64,000 nt of DNA, from NCBI GenBank assembly GCA_026989435.1, contig JALSJI010000048.1, positions 1 through 64,000 on the forward strand. The letters are read 5' to 3'. A program made the translations under genes and the position numbers. Shown piece after piece: positions 10,486 through 21,908 of this stretch. The DNA comes from Sulfurovum sp. (GTDB lineage: Bacteria; Campylobacterota; Campylobacteria; Campylobacterales; Sulfurovaceae). The notes under the pieces are model-generated. The model saw nothing but the letters and a program-made list of their open reading frames with translations. It was not told where the DNA came from and searched no databases. The number at the start of each line of letters is the position of its first letter. Positions within the stretch are counted from its first letter, which is position 1.

Positions 10486-10974
10486 ATGCAAAAGAGAAAA
10501 GCCCTAGATTCACACTATACACTCATCCATACCTCACATTTTCCCTACACCGCCTTTGGCAAAAAGAAAAAAAAGGCTCTACTGGGCATCGGAGGAAATA
10601 TCGGTGATACGCTACGGCGATTTGAGCATCTCTTTTGGTACTTCAAACGCTCACGCTATATCCATATTGTAGAGAGTGCCCCAATCATAAAAAATCCACC
10701 GTTTGGGTACATAAAACAAGAAAATTTTTATAATACATTACTACTCATTGAGACAAGACTTACCCCCAAAATGCTGCTGCGTTATCTCCTAAAAACGGAA
10801 AGACGCTTTAGGCGAAAACGCTCTTTTAAAAATGCACCGCGCACTCTGGATATCGATATACTCTTTTACGAAAAGCGTGTAATAGATACCAAAAACCTCA
10901 TACTGCCGCATCCTGAATGGATGAAAAGATTATGTGTGCTTATACCGCTTGCACATATGAAAAACCATATCTAA
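10486..10974 (+). CDS. folK: 2-amino-4-hydroxy-6-hydroxymethyldihydropteridine pyrophosphokinase
   Basis: LGIGGNIGDTLRRFEHL, KNAPRTLDIDILFYEKR. Confidence 0.92.
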   Translation: MQKRKALDSHYTLIHTSHFPYTAFGKKKKKALLGIGGNIGDTLRRFEHLFWYFKRSRYIHIVESAPIIKNPPFGYIKQENFYNTLLLIETRLTPKMLLRYLLKTERRFRRKRSFKNAPRTLDIDILFYEKRVIDTKNLILPHPEWMKRLCVLIPLAHMKNHI

Positions 10975-10984
10975 AAGGAAGATA

Positions 10985-12076
10985 ATGATAAAGGAAACAT
11001 TTGTTGCCTCAAGCCCCAAAGAGGCCTATGAGCAGGCTGTAGAAAAATATGGTGAAGAAAATATCTCTCTTGCGGGAGCAAAACAGATCAAATATGATGA
11101 CGGGGTACTACGTTGCGAAGTGATTATTTCGGTCCCCGAAAGTCTCTACAAAGCACATACCTTTGGTAAACATCGCTTTGGATCCAATAAGCAAAGTGAA
11201 GAGGAGGTACTGCTTGATGAAATTGACGACCTGAAAAATCAATTAGAACTTCTCAAAGGGGATATCTATCAAGACATTGAAAAACAAAGCAGCACACTGA
11301 GTGATGTCAAAAAACTGTTTATGAAAAAAGGTATTGCGCCGGAGTGGCTTGAAAAAACTTTGCAATCTTTGATCGGTACAGATATTATCGATGATGCAAA
11401 ACTCTTAGCCTCCTATCTCATAGAAGAGATAGACAATGCTTTAAAAATTCGACAAGAGAATTTTAGCACCCCTAAAATAATGATGCTCGTAGGTCCTACA
11501 GGTGTAGGAAAAACAACAACCATAGCAAAATTAGCAGCAAGGTATGCCTATTTGCTGAATAAACCATATAAAGTAGCTTTGCTCAATCTTGATTCCTATA
11601 AGGTAGGAGCAGTGGAGCAGTTGGAACACTATGCCCGGATTATGCATGTAGAACATATCAGTATAGACAATAAAAAGGACTTTGGAACACAGATACAAGC
11701 ACTAAAAGATTACGATATTCTGCTTGTAGATACAGCAGGGATGTCACCCTATGATACACAGAAATTTATACATACCATAGAGTATGTGAAAACAGAAACA
11801 CCTAGAAACATTGAAGTACATTTAGTCATCCCCGCGACTGTCAAATATGAAGATATGGAAGATATCTATCATCATTTCTCCTTTTTAAATCTGCATGCTC
11901 TCATTATTTCAAAATTTGATGAAACGAAACACTTCGGAACACTGCTAAACTTTATGCTGCTCTATCCTATGCCAATGAGTTATTTTTCCATAGGACAGGA
12001 GGTACCTGACGATTTACTCCTTGCAAATAAAGAGTTCCTTTTGGAAAATTTTATCGGAGATATTGATGAAGGCTAA
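10985..12076 (+). CDS. flhF: Flagellar biosynthesis SRP-like GTPase FlhF
   Basis: GPTGVGKTTTIAKLAARYA, LLVDTAGMSPYD, ISKFDETKHFG; adjacent to folK as commonly seen in Campylobacterota. Confidence 0.93.
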   Translation: MIKETFVASSPKEAYEQAVEKYGEENISLAGAKQIKYDDGVLRCEVIISVPESLYKAHTFGKHRFGSNKQSEEEVLLDEIDDLKNQLELLKGDIYQDIEKQSSTLSDVKKLFMKKGIAPEWLEKTLQSLIGTDIIDDAKLLASYLIEEIDNALKIRQENFSTPKIMMLVGPTGVGKTTTIAKLAARYAYLLNKPYKVALLNLDSYKVGAVEQLEHYARIMHVEHISIDNKKDFGTQIQALKDYDILLVDTAGMSPYDTQKFIHTIEYVKTETPRNIEVHLVIPATVKYEDMEDIYHHFSFLNLHALIISKFDETKHFGTLLNFMLLYPMPMSYFSIGQEVPDDLLLANKEFLLENFIGDIDEG

Positions 12077-12554
12077 GACCCAAGCACTGCTTTTAGAAAA
12101 AATGATGCAAAAACACCACTCTCATCATATATGTGAAATAGCACTGCCTGATTTGATCATTAAAAAAAGCTCATTGTACCAACTCTCCGTAGGCGATATC
12201 TTATTAACAGGTTTAAAGAGCTTAGAACCTATCCTTGTTCATTACCGCCTATCTCATACGCCTCACTATGCCAAACTTTTGTTTTTAAAAAACACGTCCC
12301 GACGAAAAGTGAAAATTACATCCATACATCCTATACAAGAAAAACCGTTAAAAGATACCAAACATGAAGTCTTAAAATCTCTATTTGCCCACATAGAAGT
12401 GAATCCTTTTGAGTGCGGAAGTATGATAGAATTAGATGATAGTCTCTTTGATTCCGTGTCTCTTTTTAATCAAAATTATGATATAAAAGTAGAGGGAAAG
12501 CTTATGAATGCAGAGGGAAAAATAGCGATAGAGATTACAAAGGTATCGATATGA
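12066..12554 (+). CDS. Uncharacterised protein; C-terminus possibly SpoA(FliN/FliM)-like
   Basis: ORF overlapping the flhF end and mnmA start; tail [43 protein letters not shown] resembles a FliN-type SpoA pattern; start trimmed to an internal ATG. Confidence 0.45.
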   Translation: MKAKTQALLLEKMMQKHHSHHICEIALPDLIIKKSSLYQLSVGDILLTGLKSLEPILVHYRLSHTPHYAKLLFLKNTSRRKVKITSIHPIQEKPLKDTKHEVLKSLFAHIEVNPFECGSMIELDDSLFDSVSLFNQNYDIKVEGKLMNAEGKIAIEITKVSI

Positions 12555-13579
12555 ACAAAGGCAAAGTACTCGTAGGTATGAGTGGAGGGGTAGACTCTAC
12601 CGTAACAGCCATACTTCTACAAAAAGAGGGGTATGAAGTAGAAGGTGTCTATATGAAACTGCATCACAAACCCGGATATCATGAAGAGAACTTTACCAAA
12701 GTAGAACATGTAGCAGACCATTTGGGAATAGACGTACACTTTTATGATCTCTCAAATACTTTTGAGTCGCATGTCTACGACTATTTTGTAGAGGGGTATA
12801 AAAAAGGGCTTACTCCAAATCCCTGCGTGATGTGTAACCGTACGATTAAATTTGGAAAAATGATAGAGTTTGCCGACTCTATAGGTGCAGACTTTATAGC
12901 TACAGGTCACTATATCAAATGTGATGGAGAGTTTTTCTATATGGCAGAAGATAAAAACAAAGACCAGAGCTACTTTCTTTGTGAAGTCAAAAAGGAGGTA
13001 TTGCCAAGACTAATATTTCCACTAGGAACTTGGATAAAATCGGATGTAAAAGCCTATGCATCCGATATAGAAGTCCTTAGAGACTTTGCCACGCAAGCAG
13101 AGAGTTCGGAGATCTGTTTTGTAGAAAAGAGTTACGAAGATATACTCGCACGACATATGAATATCGAAATACCCGGAGATGTTTTGGATACCAAAGGCAA
13201 TATCATCGGCAGACATAAAGGGTATATGCATTACACTGTCGGAAAACGTAGAGGATTTACCGTTGACGGAGCACACACCCCCCACTTTGTACTCAAGATA
13301 GATCCGATAAACAATCAGATAGTCGTAGGGACCAAAGAGAAGCTAGAGAGAACTGCCTTTGAAGTAAAACAGATAAATCTTTTTACACATCAAAAAGAAT
13401 TTGACTGTAGCGTCAAAGTGCGCTACCGTACCCGGGCGGTCTCCTGTCAGGTTACAATAAAAGAGGGGGATGATAAAGCTTTTGTGACACTTAATGAACC
13501 TGTGTTTGGACTGGCTCGTGGACAAATTGCTGCATTTTATGAGAATGAGAAGTTATTAGGGGGTGGGGTCATTTGCTAA
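12551..13579 (+). CDS. mnmA: tRNA 2-thiouridine(34) synthase MnmA
   Basis: [50 protein letters not shown]. Confidence 0.97.
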   Translation: MNKGKVLVGMSGGVDSTVTAILLQKEGYEVEGVYMKLHHKPGYHEENFTKVEHVADHLGIDVHFYDLSNTFESHVYDYFVEGYKKGLTPNPCVMCNRTIKFGKMIEFADSIGADFIATGHYIKCDGEFFYMAEDKNKDQSYFLCEVKKEVLPRLIFPLGTWIKSDVKAYASDIEVLRDFATQAESSEICFVEKSYEDILARHMNIEIPGDVLDTKGNIIGRHKGYMHYTVGKRRGFTVDGAHTPHFVLKIDPINNQIVVGTKEKLERTAFEVKQINLFTHQKEFDCSVKVRYRTRAVSCQVTIKEGDDKAFVTLNEPVFGLARGQIAAFYENEKLLGGGVIC

Positions 13580-13905
13580 AGAGAGCTATCATCATTATCC
13601 TTATAACGCTTCCCTTATTCGCTTTCGATGCCAATGCATGGGATGATAAAGATAAACCATTTTTTCTACAAAGAGATAATCTATCACATTTTGTCATCAA
13701 TGGAACGATTTCAGAAAGTGTAACAGAGTTTGCAAAAAACAGAGGTTTTTCTAAAAACAAATCTGTTTTTCTCGGCATACTCTCCGGTGTGGTTTTTGGA
13801 GTAGTCAAAGAAAATATCTATGATAAAAACTATAGTGTAACGGACATGCAGTCTTGGGCAATTGGTGCCATTTTAGGGGCAGTCACCGTCTCATTTACCT
13901 TTTAA
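13573..13905 (+). CDS. Small exported/membrane protein, YfiM/DUF2279-like
   Basis: Signal peptide; [49 protein letters not shown] start overlapping mnmA. Confidence 0.5.
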   Translation: MLKRAIIIILITLPLFAFDANAWDDKDKPFFLQRDNLSHFVINGTISESVTEFAKNRGFSKNKSVFLGILSGVVFGVVKENIYDKNYSVTDMQSWAIGAILGAVTVSFTF

Positions 13906-14424
13906 TCCCTCATCCTCGACTTTTTTATTTTTTATTGCATCTTTTTTTTCATCTTTTTCTCCTTTGACCGAACGTATCCAAAGCCAATTAAGCAAAAAAT
14001 AAATAAGTGTAGAGATAACAATAGAGTAAAAAGCAGTACCTACATAAAGCGGCACGAAAATATCTCCGATATGCTTTGAAAACCACTCCAGTGTCAGCTC
14101 CATATCGGCAATACCCTCTTTGCCCAAAATAAAATTCCCTGTAAGATACTCTATATAATACATAAAAGGCATGGTAAAAGGGTTAGAGAGCCATACCATC
14201 ACAATGGCTATAGGTACGTTAAAACGTACCAACGGCGTTGTAGCAAGTACCGCTAACATCTGCATAGGCATAGGAATAAAACCCCAAAAGAGTCCAATAC
14301 CTACACCCCTTGTAACCATCTTTCTGTTAATATTAAAATAGGCTCTTGGGAGTTTATATTTTTCAAGAATATGGTCAAATTTATCTTTTTTTCTCGCAAG
14401 ATTTCGAAAAAATTTTCGTATCAT
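13891..14424 (-). CDS. DUF2062-domain membrane protein
   Basis: GVGIGLFWGFIPMPMQMLAVLATTPLVRFNVPIAIVMVWLSNPFTMPFMYYIEYLTG. Confidence 0.85.
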   Translation of the reverse strand: MIRKFFRNLARKKDKFDHILEKYKLPRAYFNINRKMVTRGVGIGLFWGFIPMPMQMLAVLATTPLVRFNVPIAIVMVWLSNPFTMPFMYYIEYLTGNFILGKEGIADMELTLEWFSKHIGDIFVPLYVGTAFYSIVISTLIYFLLNWLWIRSVKGEKDEKKDAIKNKKVEDEGLKGK

Positions 14425-14535
14425 CTAAATCCATTACTGTTTCATTTTCATAAGTGTAGTATCAGCAGCCTTTAAATCCCCTTTTTATCAATATTTGTGT
14501 AAAATGAGACAACATTTTTACAAGGTCTGAATACA

Positions 14536-15471
14536 ATGAGCGGATATATGCTTTTTTCCGGAACAGCCAACCCCCAACTCGCCAAAGAGATAGCTACATA
14601 TTTGGAAATGCCTTTGAGTCAATCCACCATCAAACGTTTTTCAGATGGTGAAATCTCCGTACAAATAGCAGAGTCGGTACGTGGTAAAGATGTCTTTATT
14701 ATCCAACCAACCTCTGCTCCCGCCAATGCCAACTTAATGGAACTTCTTATTATGACAGACGCACTTAAACGTTCCTCGGCCAAGTCCATTACAGCAGTAG
14801 TTCCCTATTACGGCTATGCAAGGCAAGATAGAAAAGCAGCACCTCGTGTACCCATCTCGGCAAAGCTCGTAGCCAATCTGATGGAGACTTCGGGTATCAC
14901 ACGTATGGTCACAGTCGATTTACATGCCTCGCAGATACAAGGTTTTTTCGATATCCCCGTAGACAATCTTTACGGTGCTATTTTATTTATAGACTACATC
15001 AGAGCTAAAAATTTTAAAAATCCCGTAATTGCCTCTCCTGATATCGGTGGTGTAGCCAGGGCTAGATATTTTGCCCAAAAACTAGGTCTTGATATGGTCA
15101 TTGTTGATAAACGCCGTGAAAGAGCCAATGAGTCGGAGGTGATGAATGTCATAGGCAAGGTCAAAGAGAAAGACATTATACTTATTGATGATATGATAGA
15201 TACCGCAGGCACCATGGTCAAAAGTGCTCAGGCACTGAAAGATTTAGGAGCACACTCTGTGATGGCATGCTGTACTCATCCTGTACTCTCCGGTCCGGCC
15301 TATGAACGTATCCAAGAGGGTGCACTAGATGAACTGGTCGTTGCAAATACTATTCCTATGACCAAAGCATGCAAGAAAATAAAAATGCTCTCTACCGCAC
15401 CGATGTTAGGCGAGGTGATTAGAAGAGTACATAATAATGAGAGTGTTAACTCTCTTTTTGAGACAACTTGA
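14536..15471 (+). CDS. prs: Ribose-phosphate pyrophosphokinase
   Basis: [62 protein letters not shown]. Confidence 0.97.
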   Translation: MSGYMLFSGTANPQLAKEIATYLEMPLSQSTIKRFSDGEISVQIAESVRGKDVFIIQPTSAPANANLMELLIMTDALKRSSAKSITAVVPYYGYARQDRKAAPRVPISAKLVANLMETSGITRMVTVDLHASQIQGFFDIPVDNLYGAILFIDYIRAKNFKNPVIASPDIGGVARARYFAQKLGLDMVIVDKRRERANESEVMNVIGKVKEKDIILIDDMIDTAGTMVKSAQALKDLGAHSVMACCTHPVLSGPAYERIQEGALDELVVANTIPMTKACKKIKMLSTAPMLGEVIRRVHNNESVNSLFETT

Positions 15472-17282
15472 TGCAAAAGAGTGTACCACAAAAAAATATA
15501 CGCAACTTCTCTATTATTGCCCATATAGACCACGGTAAATCTACGCTGGCCGATCGTATTATTCAAGAGTGCGGGGCAGTAGCAGAGCGTCAAATGTCTG
15601 CACAGGTCATGGATACGATGGATATAGAAAAAGAGCGTGGTATCACGATCAAGGCACAATCTGTACGTCTAGACTATATCAAAGACGGCGAACAGTATAT
15701 TCTAAATCTCATTGATACGCCGGGTCATGTGGATTTTTCCTATGAGGTAAGTCGCTCCTTGGCCTCAAGTGACGGAGCACTCCTCATCGTCGATGCAGCA
15801 CAGGGAGTTGAGGCTCAAACTATTGCCAATGTCTATATCGCTATAGAAAATGATCTTGAACTGCTTCCTGTAGTAAATAAAATTGATCTGCCTGCAGCAG
15901 ATCCTGATAGAGTCTTAACAGAGCTTGAAGAGGCAATAGGTATAGATGCTACGGAGCATAACCTGGTCTCTGCCAAAACAGGGGTAGGGGTAGGAGAACT
16001 TGTAGAGAGTATTATTGAGCGTATACCTGCACCCAAAGGTGACCCGAAAAAACCGCTTAAAGCACTGATCTACGACTCATGGTTTGACAACTACCTAGGT
16101 GCGCTGGCACTCATACGTGTATTTGACGGACAAATCACCAAAGGTCAGACAGCAAAAGTAATGGGCACCAAAGATGAACATCAGGTACTCAACCTTATGT
16201 ACCCCAACCCCATTGCCCCTATCAAAACCAATGAGATCCGTACAGGTGAAATAGGCATTGTGGTAATGGGTCTTAAAACTGTAGATGGACTGAAAGTAGG
16301 AGACACTATTACCGATGCCAAAACCCCCACGCCTGAACCTATAGCGGGGTTTGAACCTGCAAAACCTTTTGTCTTTGCCGGTATCTATCCTATAGAGACA
16401 GACAGGTTTGAAGATTTACGTGATGCACTGAATAAACTCAAACTCAATGACTCTTCACTCTCTTTTGAACCAGAGAGTTCAATGGCACTAGGCTCAGGGT
16501 TTCGTACCGGATTTTTAGGGATGCTTCATATGGAGGTGGTTAAAGAGCGTTTAGAGCGTGAATTTAACCTAGAACTCATTGCTACGGCACCAACGGTTGT
16601 CTATAGAGTCAAACAAACCAATGGTGAAGAGATGATGATACAAAACCCTTCTGAACTCCCAGAACCCCAAAAGATCGAAAAGATATACGAACCTTATGTC
16701 AAAGCAACTATTCTTACACCGCAAGAGTACCTAGGAAGCCTCATCAAATTACTCAATGATAGGCGAGGTATTCAAATAAAGATGGACTATCTCAATGAGA
16801 CGCGTGTGCTTTTAGAGTATGATATCCCCATGAACGAGATAGTCATGGACTTTTACGACAAACTTAAATCGATCACCAAAGGGTATGCAAGTTTTGACTA
16901 TGAACCTGCAGGTTTTAAAGAGGGAGATCTAGTCAAACTCGACATCCGTGTAGCAGGAGATGTAGTTGACTCTCTCTCTATCATCGTTCCACGCGACAAA
17001 GCCCGCACACGTGGACTTGCCTTTGTCAAACAACTCAAAGAGCTTATACCAAGACAGCTATTTGAAGTAGCTATTCAAGCAAGCATCGGCAATGAAATTA
17101 TTGCAAGAACCAATGTAAAGTCTATGGGTAAAAACGTCACCGCCAAATGCTACGGTGGAGATATCACCCGAAAACGCAAACTTCTAGAGAAACAAAAAGC
17201 GGGCAAGAAACGGATGAAATCTATCGGTAAGGTACAAGTACCGCAAGAAGCATTTATGGCAGTGTTGAAATTGGATAACTAA
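15471..17282 (+). CDS. lepA: Elongation factor 4 (LepA)
   Basis: [39 protein letters not shown]-terminal [47 protein letters not shown]. Confidence 0.98.
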   Translation: MQKSVPQKNIRNFSIIAHIDHGKSTLADRIIQECGAVAERQMSAQVMDTMDIEKERGITIKAQSVRLDYIKDGEQYILNLIDTPGHVDFSYEVSRSLASSDGALLIVDAAQGVEAQTIANVYIAIENDLELLPVVNKIDLPAADPDRVLTELEEAIGIDATEHNLVSAKTGVGVGELVESIIERIPAPKGDPKKPLKALIYDSWFDNYLGALALIRVFDGQITKGQTAKVMGTKDEHQVLNLMYPNPIAPIKTNEIRTGEIGIVVMGLKTVDGLKVGDTITDAKTPTPEPIAGFEPAKPFVFAGIYPIETDRFEDLRDALNKLKLNDSSLSFEPESSMALGSGFRTGFLGMLHMEVVKERLEREFNLELIATAPTVVYRVKQTNGEEMMIQNPSELPEPQKIEKIYEPYVKATILTPQEYLGSLIKLLNDRRGIQIKMDYLNETRVLLEYDIPMNEIVMDFYDKLKSITKGYASFDYEPAGFKEGDLVKLDIRVAGDVVDSLSIIVPRDKARTRGLAFVKQLKELIPRQLFEVAIQASIGNEIIARTNVKSMGKNVTAKCYGGDITRKRKLLEKQKAGKKRMKSIGKVQVPQEAFMAVLKLDN

Positions 17283-17642
17283 ATGATACTTATTCCTGTA
17301 GAAAATGATGAAAAACGTATAGCAAAAGGGTTTAGAAAAGCCCCGATGTTTGTCTTTATAGACGCAAAAAATGGTATAGTCATCCAGAAAAACTATTTTA
17401 AAACAGAAAAATCTGCACTCTTTTTTGAACATTTCAAAAAGTATAACGTAGATAAACTCTATGTTAAAGATTTAGGCTACAAAACCTGCCAAAAACTGCT
17501 TACTTTAGGCATAAAAGTCTTTCTTATTCCCCCGGAGACACTCTATTACACACATATTGATCCAAATGAACTCATAGTGCTTAATGAGGAGAATGCACAA
17601 AGCTATTGTACCATGGGTCACCACAACAAAGAATCAAAATAA
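17283..17642 (+). CDS. NifX/NifB-type dinitrogenase FeMo-cofactor domain-like protein
   Basis: MILIPVENDEKRIAKGFRKAPMFVFID...KYNVDKLYVKDLGYKTCQKLLTLGIKVFLIP. Confidence 0.6.
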   Translation: MILIPVENDEKRIAKGFRKAPMFVFIDAKNGIVIQKNYFKTEKSALFFEHFKKYNVDKLYVKDLGYKTCQKLLTLGIKVFLIPPETLYYTHIDPNELIVLNEENAQSYCTMGHHNKESK

Positions 17643-18088
17643 TGGGTTGGGTATTACATCTGCACTTGGTTGCTGCTATTGCTTGGATTGGCGGGGCTTT
17701 TTTTATGTTTGTCTTAGGTGTAAGCCTTAGAAAAAAAGAGGATCAAGAGGCAGTCTATCCTAGAATAGGGCCAATCTATGGCTATTTTGAAACCGGTGCC
17801 TTAGCCATACTGCTTTATACCGGATATACAATGATATCCGATAACGGACTGCTTAAGATACTCTTTTCTGATATCGGCAATGAAGTAATTGATGCACTTC
17901 GTATCAAACTGCAATTGGTTGCAGTAATATTTATACTTACAGTCATACATATGACCATCTCCCTCTTGACGATAGATAAAAGAAAAACACCCCGGCAAAG
18001 ACTTTTTTCAAAGGCTTCATCTATGGGTATTTTTCTCTTAAACCTTGTTGTCTTGCACTATGCAATGGTACTCAGAGATACCCTATAG
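17642..18088 (+). CDS. CopD/DUF2269-like multi-pass membrane protein
   Basis: MGWVLHLHLVAAIAWIGGAFFMFVLGVSLRKK; four predicted TM segments; start trimmed to an internal ATG. Confidence 0.5.
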   Translation: MGWVLHLHLVAAIAWIGGAFFMFVLGVSLRKKEDQEAVYPRIGPIYGYFETGALAILLYTGYTMISDNGLLKILFSDIGNEVIDALRIKLQLVAVIFILTVIHMTISLLTIDKRKTPRQRLFSKASSMGIFLLNLVVLHYAMVLRDTL

Positions 18089-18106
18089 ACTCTAACAAGA
18101 TTTAAA

Positions 18107-18679
18107 TCAATGTCCCAATATCTCAACAATTTCGTGATAGATCTCTTCTCTAAGCTGCTGACGCTGACTCTCGATGCGTTTGGTCCCTATATCGGTACTT
18201 AATCTTCTCTTTTGTGTCTCGCTACGAGATCTCTTTTCCTCTGTAAGAGTACTCTTTTTGGATAGATGCTCTACATGGTTCTCTTTTGTTTCCGACTCAG
18301 TATTATTTGAATCTACCGGTTTAGAAGATGTTTTGGGCAGCATAGATATCGTTAACACTTTTGATGGTATTGCCGAAGCTTTATCTACTTGCAACCCTTT
18401 TTTCTCTATACTCTCTACGCTATTATTCGAGTCAAAAGACTTTTGCTTAACTGTCGTAGATTTATCTGCTGTTAAAGAAATAGGTGATTTTTGCAAATTT
18501 TGATGATTCTTTTTATGCCTCTCTTTTTCATCATGATGCGGGGTATCGATATGACTCGGTTGAGACTTCTCTCCTGAGGGCTCAAGTATAAATAAATGCA
18601 CCATCGTATAGACAAATATAATACCGACCAACCATACAAATATATAAAAAATCTCTTTTTCTGCCTTAAGTTTATACAT
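18107..18679 (-). CDS. Uncharacterised single-TM protein with a charged low-complexity periplasmic region
   Basis: IFYIFVWLVGIIFVYTMVHLFIL followed by a Ser/Lys/Glu-rich region and RQQLREEIYHEIVEILGH. Confidence 0.5.
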   Translation of the reverse strand: MYKLKAEKEIFYIFVWLVGIIFVYTMVHLFILEPSGEKSQPSHIDTPHHDEKERHKKNHQNLQKSPISLTADKSTTVKQKSFDSNNSVESIEKKGLQVDKASAIPSKVLTISMLPKTSSKPVDSNNTESETKENHVEHLSKKSTLTEEKRSRSETQKRRLSTDIGTKRIESQRQQLREEIYHEIVEILGH

Positions 18680-18873
18680 TACACTAACCTTTAATGATTG
18701 ATTTCTTCCTGAGCTATTGCGCTGTCGATCAGTACTATAACATAGCCATTTACACTATATATAAAAAACACGCTTTGTTACCATACTGCTTTGTCTACTA
18801 TAAATATTATACCATAGAAATATCAAAAAAAAATAAAATATGTTTATTTATAATTATTTATGCTAAATAATTA

Positions 18874-20181
18874 CTATTTAATACTCTTTCCGGCCAGATA
18901 CCCACTGGCAAAACTCCACTGTAAATTATATCCTCCGCATGGACCGTCTATATTCACAATCTCACCGCAAAAATACAAGCCCCCTAGCTTTTTACTCTGC
19001 ATAGTGTAGGGATCTATCTCTTTTAAATCTATGCCACCACGGGTTATCATCGCCATTTTAAAGCCATCATGACCGTTTATGGTCAATGGTGTCCATGCAA
19101 GCAGACGGATGAGTGTGTCTCGGTTTACACCTTTTTGCTTGTTTAGGCTAAGTGAAGGCTCAATATTTGCCAAGATACATAATTCTATACTTACAGACAT
19201 AGGAAGCAGGGTAAGGAGTAAATCTAAAGTGTTTTGATGGGGGTTTTTCTCTAAGGCTTTTTTAAAATGCTGCCGTATCTGCTCTTCATTCATCCCTTTA
19301 GTTAGGTTGGCTAGCACAGGTACTTCATCAAACTTGGCTAAAAGAGGAGTAATCTCACGAGAAAAGTCAAGTACCACAGGACCGCGTATGCCACCTTTTG
19401 TGAAGATAAGGTCACCCTTTGCTTGGAGTTTTTTATATTTTTTCATATCAACTCGTATAGCTACTTTTGCGATGGTGTCAGCTCTACAGTTTTCCACCCA
19501 TTTCTCTTTTACTTTTAGTGGCATCATAGCAGGGTAAAGATCAGTGACTTTATGTCCTACAGCTTTGGCCATAGGGTAGCCGTCTCCCTCGGCTCCTAGT
19601 AAAGGGTATCCCATACCACCAGAGGCAATGACAACATTGTGGACATAAAAAACATCTGCTTGTGTCTGTACACCTGTTACTCTCACGCCATCATGCTCTA
19701 AACTTTGAGCTTTTTGTCCACACAGTACCGTCACACCCAGCCTTTGCATTTCCTCTTCCATTGCGTTAATGATAGTAGAAGAAGAGTGCGTAACAGGAAA
19801 AACCCTATATCCGTCCGGAGCATGACTCTCTACACCGATGTCAGAGAAAAACTGCATCAAGGCTTTATGGTCTAAGGCTTCAAGAGCAGGGCTCATAAAA
19901 CGTCCGTCACGCCCAAAACGTCGCATGAACTCTTCGTTGTCCAGAGTATTGGTAAGGTTACAGCGTCCTCCACCTGTGGCTTTGAGCTTAGCACCTATCT
20001 TAGAGAGCTTTTCTAAAAGGAGTACTTTTTTACCCTCACGTGCCGCGGTAATGGCTGCCATCATGCCTGCCGCCCCGGAACCAATAACAATAAGTTGATA
20101 GCATCTTGACATTTTTTTCCTCTTTGTCATCAAAATAGTATCATTTTGGTATGACTGTACGTACTCTTTATCTACACTCAA
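18874..20181 (-). CDS. YhiN/HI0933-family NAD(P)/FAD-dependent oxidoreductase
   Basis: QLIVIGSGAAGMMAAITAAREGKKVLLLEK, GAKLKATGGGRCNLTN, FTKGGIRGPVVLDFSR, CGEIVNIDGPCGGYNLQWSFASGYLAGKS; real start probably an internal Met near MTKRKKMSRCY. Confidence 0.93.
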   Translation of the reverse strand: MSVDKEYVQSYQNDTILMTKRKKMSRCYQLIVIGSGAAGMMAAITAAREGKKVLLLEKLSKIGAKLKATGGGRCNLTNTLDNEEFMRRFGRDGRFMSPALEALDHKALMQFFSDIGVESHAPDGYRVFPVTHSSSTIINAMEEEMQRLGVTVLCGQKAQSLEHDGVRVTGVQTQADVFYVHNVVIASGGMGYPLLGAEGDGYPMAKAVGHKVTDLYPAMMPLKVKEKWVENCRADTIAKVAIRVDMKKYKKLQAKGDLIFTKGGIRGPVVLDFSREITPLLAKFDEVPVLANLTKGMNEEQIRQHFKKALEKNPHQNTLDLLLTLLPMSVSIELCILANIEPSLSLNKQKGVNRDTLIRLLAWTPLTINGHDGFKMAMITRGGIDLKEIDPYTMQSKKLGGLYFCGEIVNIDGPCGGYNLQWSFASGYLAGKSIK

Positions 20182-20269
20182 GTATACTTAATCTATATCA
20201 TATCAAAATATGTACAAATACCCGCATTGCGTAATATCATATTATAGAATATTAAATAGGGAGCGGTAT

Positions 20270-21193
20270 ATGACATTTACAACACATAGTATGCAAACCA
20301 TACTTCCTCTACTTACAGAACACCTAAAGAAAAAGAAATATGTTACTTTTTCAGTCATTAATCCGGATATAAAAGAAGAGTGCTACTCGGGTACACCGAT
20401 TAAAATAAAAAATGTTACCTATGTATACAGAGGATACAAAACATGGATAGATACTGCCGAAATTCTTAAATGTAAAATGTTAACCCCTGAAGTATCTCTC
20501 TACCCCTTAATAAAACTTACGTTTGTACGTTTATGTAAAGAAAAAACTTTCCATGGACAACGTAGGAGTACTGAAAAATACGGTATTCATTCAAATTTCT
20601 ATCAAATAAACAAAATGGAGGAAACAGGGTTTTTCTATTATTATAATCAAGCACTTGAGAATGTTGGATTACGCCAAAGAGAGTATATACTCAATCTTGG
20701 TATCAATAGAGGCGATAAGTTTCAAGTGATTAAAAACAAATTAGATATTAAAGAATATCACAAAAAGAAATTGATAGGAATTGACCATTCCAAAAGTGCT
20801 ATTGCTGCGGCAAAAAAAAGATTTCCTGAAAAAAATGTCCATTTTTACCTTGCAGACATCAATCACTTAAATAGTCTAAAACTTGGAACATGTGACCTGC
20901 TCATCAGCATAGGAACCCTACAAAGCCCGGATATTCACTTTAAACCTCTCTTAATGTCTCTCGTGCAGAGCTATCTTCAACAAGATGCTGCACTGATCTT
21001 GGGATTTCCAAATGCAAGATGGCTAGGAGGCGAGGTTCTTTATGGCGCAAAAGCACCCAATTACCGTATGAGCGAGATGGGGATCGTCTTTAATGATATT
21101 ATCTTTGCTAAAAAATATCTTCAACAAAAAAAATACAGAGTAACACTCACCGGAAAATATTATATTTTTCTTACTGCCGTAAAAATCTGTTAA
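20270..21193 (+). CDS. Class I SAM-dependent methyltransferase
   Basis: YILNLGINRGDKF, LIGIDHSKSAIAAAKKRFPEKNVHFYLADIN, CDLLISIGTLQ. Confidence 0.75.
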   Translation: MTFTTHSMQTILPLLTEHLKKKKYVTFSVINPDIKEECYSGTPIKIKNVTYVYRGYKTWIDTAEILKCKMLTPEVSLYPLIKLTFVRLCKEKTFHGQRRSTEKYGIHSNFYQINKMEETGFFYYYNQALENVGLRQREYILNLGINRGDKFQVIKNKLDIKEYHKKKLIGIDHSKSAIAAAKKRFPEKNVHFYLADINHLNSLKLGTCDLLISIGTLQSPDIHFKPLLMSLVQSYLQQDAALILGFPNARWLGGEVLYGAKAPNYRMSEMGIVFNDIIFAKKYLQQKKYRVTLTGKYYIFLTAVKIC

Positions 21194-21228
21194 TCTCTTT
21201 TCGCTATCATACCCAAAAAAGAGCCAGA

Positions 21229-21810
21229 ATGAAATCGTTGTTTTTTACTTCGCTAGTCACCTCGACACTACTCTTTGCTTCTCAAAGCAATACCTCAGAT
21301 CCGCTTAAGATAAAAGAGGAGGGGATTGGATATATCAAGATGCTAGGTAGTGCACTTAAAAAAGAGTTACAAACACAAATGAAAGCAGATAAAACAGCAC
21401 TAAAAGCAGTGAAGTTTTGTACAGATAAAGCATCCCTCATTACACAGGAGGTAAACAAAAAACTTCCAAAATATGCCAAAGTAAGAAGAACTGCACTTAA
21501 ACTAAGAAATCACACACAAAACTATGCTGATGCCATAGATACTAAAGTCATGCAGGAATATGTAGATGCTATCAAAGTAAATAGCTTTAATCCCCATCAG
21601 ATTAAAGTAGTCAAAGAGGGGAACACAACAAGAGTATACAAACCTCTGCTTACACTACCTGTATGCCTTAAGTGTCATGGTACCGATATTAAAGGTGAAC
21701 TCAAAGAGCATATTAACAAGGCTTACCCCGAAGATAAAGCCGTAGATTTTAAAGTAGGTAGCCTTAGAGGTGCAATCGTAGCAGAGATTCAAAAAGAGTC
21801 ATCTCTATAG
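21229..21810 (+). CDS. DUF3365 (Tll0287-like) exported haem-binding protein
   Basis: Signal peptide; VKFCTDKA, VRRTALKLRN, LPVCLKCHGTDI (CxxCH). Confidence 0.8.
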   Translation: MKSLFFTSLVTSTLLFASQSNTSDPLKIKEEGIGYIKMLGSALKKELQTQMKADKTALKAVKFCTDKASLITQEVNKKLPKYAKVRRTALKLRNHTQNYADAIDTKVMQEYVDAIKVNSFNPHQIKVVKEGNTTRVYKPLLTLPVCLKCHGTDIKGELKEHINKAYPEDKAVDFKVGSLRGAIVAEIQKESSL

Positions 21811-21908
21811 CAATCAAAAAAATTTTCACGATAGATATTCATATTAAATAATTAATATTTTATTTTTTAATATGGAGTTTTTTTAATATATTTTAATATA
21901 AAAATATA

